The notes under the pieces are model-generated. The model had not been told where the DNA came from, made no database searches, and was given only the letters and a program-made list of their open reading frames with translations. The translations under genes were made by a program, and so were the position numbers. This document shows positions 53,633 through 54,491 of a DNA stretch of 54,491 nt, in pieces (the first letter of the stretch is position 1; each line of letters begins with the position of its first letter). Origin of the DNA: Pseudomonas fluorescens (GTDB taxonomy: Bacteria > Pseudomonadota > Gammaproteobacteria > Pseudomonadales > Pseudomonadaceae); the NCBI RefSeq assembly GCF_002022275.1, contig NZ_MSDF01000004.1:1-54491 (forward strand). The letters run 5' to 3'.

Positions 53633-53685
53633 CGGCGGCTCGGTCACCTTGATCCCTTTGCGGGGAACGGGTGAGCGAGCCGCCG
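53633..53685. terminator. Long hairpin between minE and rluA
   Basis: CGGCGGCTCGGTCACC (53633-53648) pairs with GGTGAGCGAGCCGCCG (53670-53685) with one mismatch in 16. A 21-base loop separates the arms. No T-run follows. It could end minCDE or stabilise its RNA; rluA starts 25 bases later. Confidence 0.6.
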
Positions 53686-53710
53686 TTGGCGTTTGTTACG
53701 AGGCTGTTTT

Positions 53711-54346
53711 ATGCCGTTGTCCAATATCCATATCCTGCATCAGGACGACGCTGTCCTGGTGGTGAACAAACCCACCCTGCTGCTCTCGGTGCCTGGCCGC
53801 GCCGATGACAACAAGGACTGCCTGATCACCCGCCTGCAGGAAAACGGCTACCCCGAAGCCCGCATCGTGCATCGTCTGGACTGGGAAACCTCCGGGATTA
53901 TCCTGCTCGCTCGCGACGCCGATTCCCACCGCGAACTGTCGCGCCAGTTTCATGACCGTGAAACTGAAAAGGCCTACACCGCCCTGGCCTGGGGTCAGCC
54001 GGAGCTGGACAGTGGCAGTATCGACTTGCCTCTGCGCTACGACCCGCCGACCAAGCCGCGCCATGTGGTGGATCACGAATTTGGCAAGCATGCGCTGACG
54101 TTCTGGAAGGTGCTGGAGCGTTGTGGCGACTGGTGCCGCGTGGAGCTGACGCCGATTACCGGGCGCTCGCACCAGCTGCGCGTGCATATGCTGTCGATCG
54201 GGCATCCGTTGCTCGGTGATGGGTTGTATGCGCATGAGCAGGCTTTGGCTGCGTGGCCACGGTTGTGCCTGCATGCGAGCATGTTGAGTTTTACGCATCC
54301 GCAGAGTGGGGAGCGGTTGCGGTTTGAGTGTTCTGCGCCGTTTTAG
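53711..54346 (+). CDS. rluA: Pseudouridine synthase RluA
   Basis: A 211-residue RluA-family enzyme, single domain without S4. In E. coli RluA modifies U746 of 23S rRNA and U32 of some tRNAs. Catalytic Asp57 is in VHRLDWETSG; RSHQLRVH and HASMLSFTHP are family motifs. ACGAGG lies 7 nt before the ATG at 53711; earlier in-frame TTG is unlikely. Downstream of minE, as in P. aeruginosa. Confidence 0.95.
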   Translation: MPLSNIHILHQDDAVLVVNKPTLLLSVPGRADDNKDCLITRLQENGYPEARIVHRLDWETSGIILLARDADSHRELSRQFHDRETEKAYTALAWGQPELDSGSIDLPLRYDPPTKPRHVVDHEFGKHALTFWKVLERCGDWCRVELTPITGRSHQLRVHMLSIGHPLLGDGLYAHEQALAAWPRLCLHASMLSFTHPQSGERLRFECSAPF

Positions 54347-54393
54347 GGGTTTGGACTGGGTACATATCCATTTTTTTGGTAACGGCTGAGATG

Positions 54394-54491
54394 GGTTCCG
54401 CCCTTACGGCGGGTCACTTTGGAAAAGAGCCCCAAAGTAACCAAAGGGCTCTTGCCCCAACACTCGGCACCTCGCCTAGGCTCGGTGTGCC
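54394..54491 (-). repeat. 98-bp dispersed intergenic repeat, right copy
   Basis: Reverse complement of the copy at 19-116 with a single mismatch (GTTGG versus GGTGG in the same context). The window ends inside or at the edge of the element, so its full length is not known. It starts 47 bases after the rluA stop. Confidence 0.85.

Overview
The window is typical of a Pseudomonas chromosome, most likely the P. fluorescens group. It is GC-rich and tightly packed, and its gaps carry REP/REPIN palindromes (GAGCGGGCTTGCCCGC and GAGCTGGCTTGCCTGC types). It holds lineage-typical genes such as DUF3509, DUF3309, a DUF6543 'dermonecrotic toxin' giant and the PuuD-type purine catabolic set. From memory, the stretch 18.7-27.1 kb (MFS, aroC, hydrolase, prmB, isochorismatase, Smr, folE, glutaredoxin-like) follows the order of P. 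aeruginosa PA1682-PA1672, and the min genes are followed by rluA as in that species. No tRNA, rRNA, CRISPR, transposase or phage gene was seen.

Layout. 0-8.3 kb is ordinary backbone: an SDR, an LtaS-like sulfatase-fold membrane enzyme, small membrane and ankyrin proteins, a FATP-type acyl-CoA synthetase, DUF3509 and an orphan LuxR-type HTH protein. 8.5-18.2 kb is an accessory island that looks like an uncharacterised small-molecule pathway. A LysR regulator diverges from an MFS exporter, followed by a co-directional operon: clavaminate-synthase-like Fe(II)/2OG oxygenase, PLP aminotransferase, FAD/NAD(P)-binding oxidoreductase, isochorismatase-fold protein without the catalytic Cys, ChrR-like cupin, and a one-chain swivel-first LeuD-LeuC (aconitase-superfamily) fusion. 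It abuts an MFS/acireductone-dioxygenase-like pair whose dioxygenase has lost three of four metal ligands. 20-27 kb is conserved housekeeping. 27-33.6 kb holds an AtuA-like/CitMHS/LysR set and an aminotransferase-GST pair opposite a MarR regulator.

33.8-49.3 kb is a purine salvage and urate catabolism locus: NCS2 purine permease, uraH, puuE, uraD, alc, allA, puuD, a urate/xanthine permease and a Tsx-like porin. Together these take up nucleosides and purines and convert urate to glyoxylate and urea. TTGTATACAA-type palindromes lie before the first permease and in the uraH/puuE divergent region, which suggests one regulator. A LysE exporter and a 1749-residue toxin-like gene are wedged inside this locus.

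49.4-54.3 kb is backbone again: patatin, LpxL-type acyltransferase, minCDE and rluA. The window begins and ends with inverted copies of the same 98-bp repeat (97/98 identical), so the whole 54 kb lies between inverted repeats.

The most promising candidate for an undescribed system is the 8.5-18.2 kb cluster. Its product cannot be read from the sequence.
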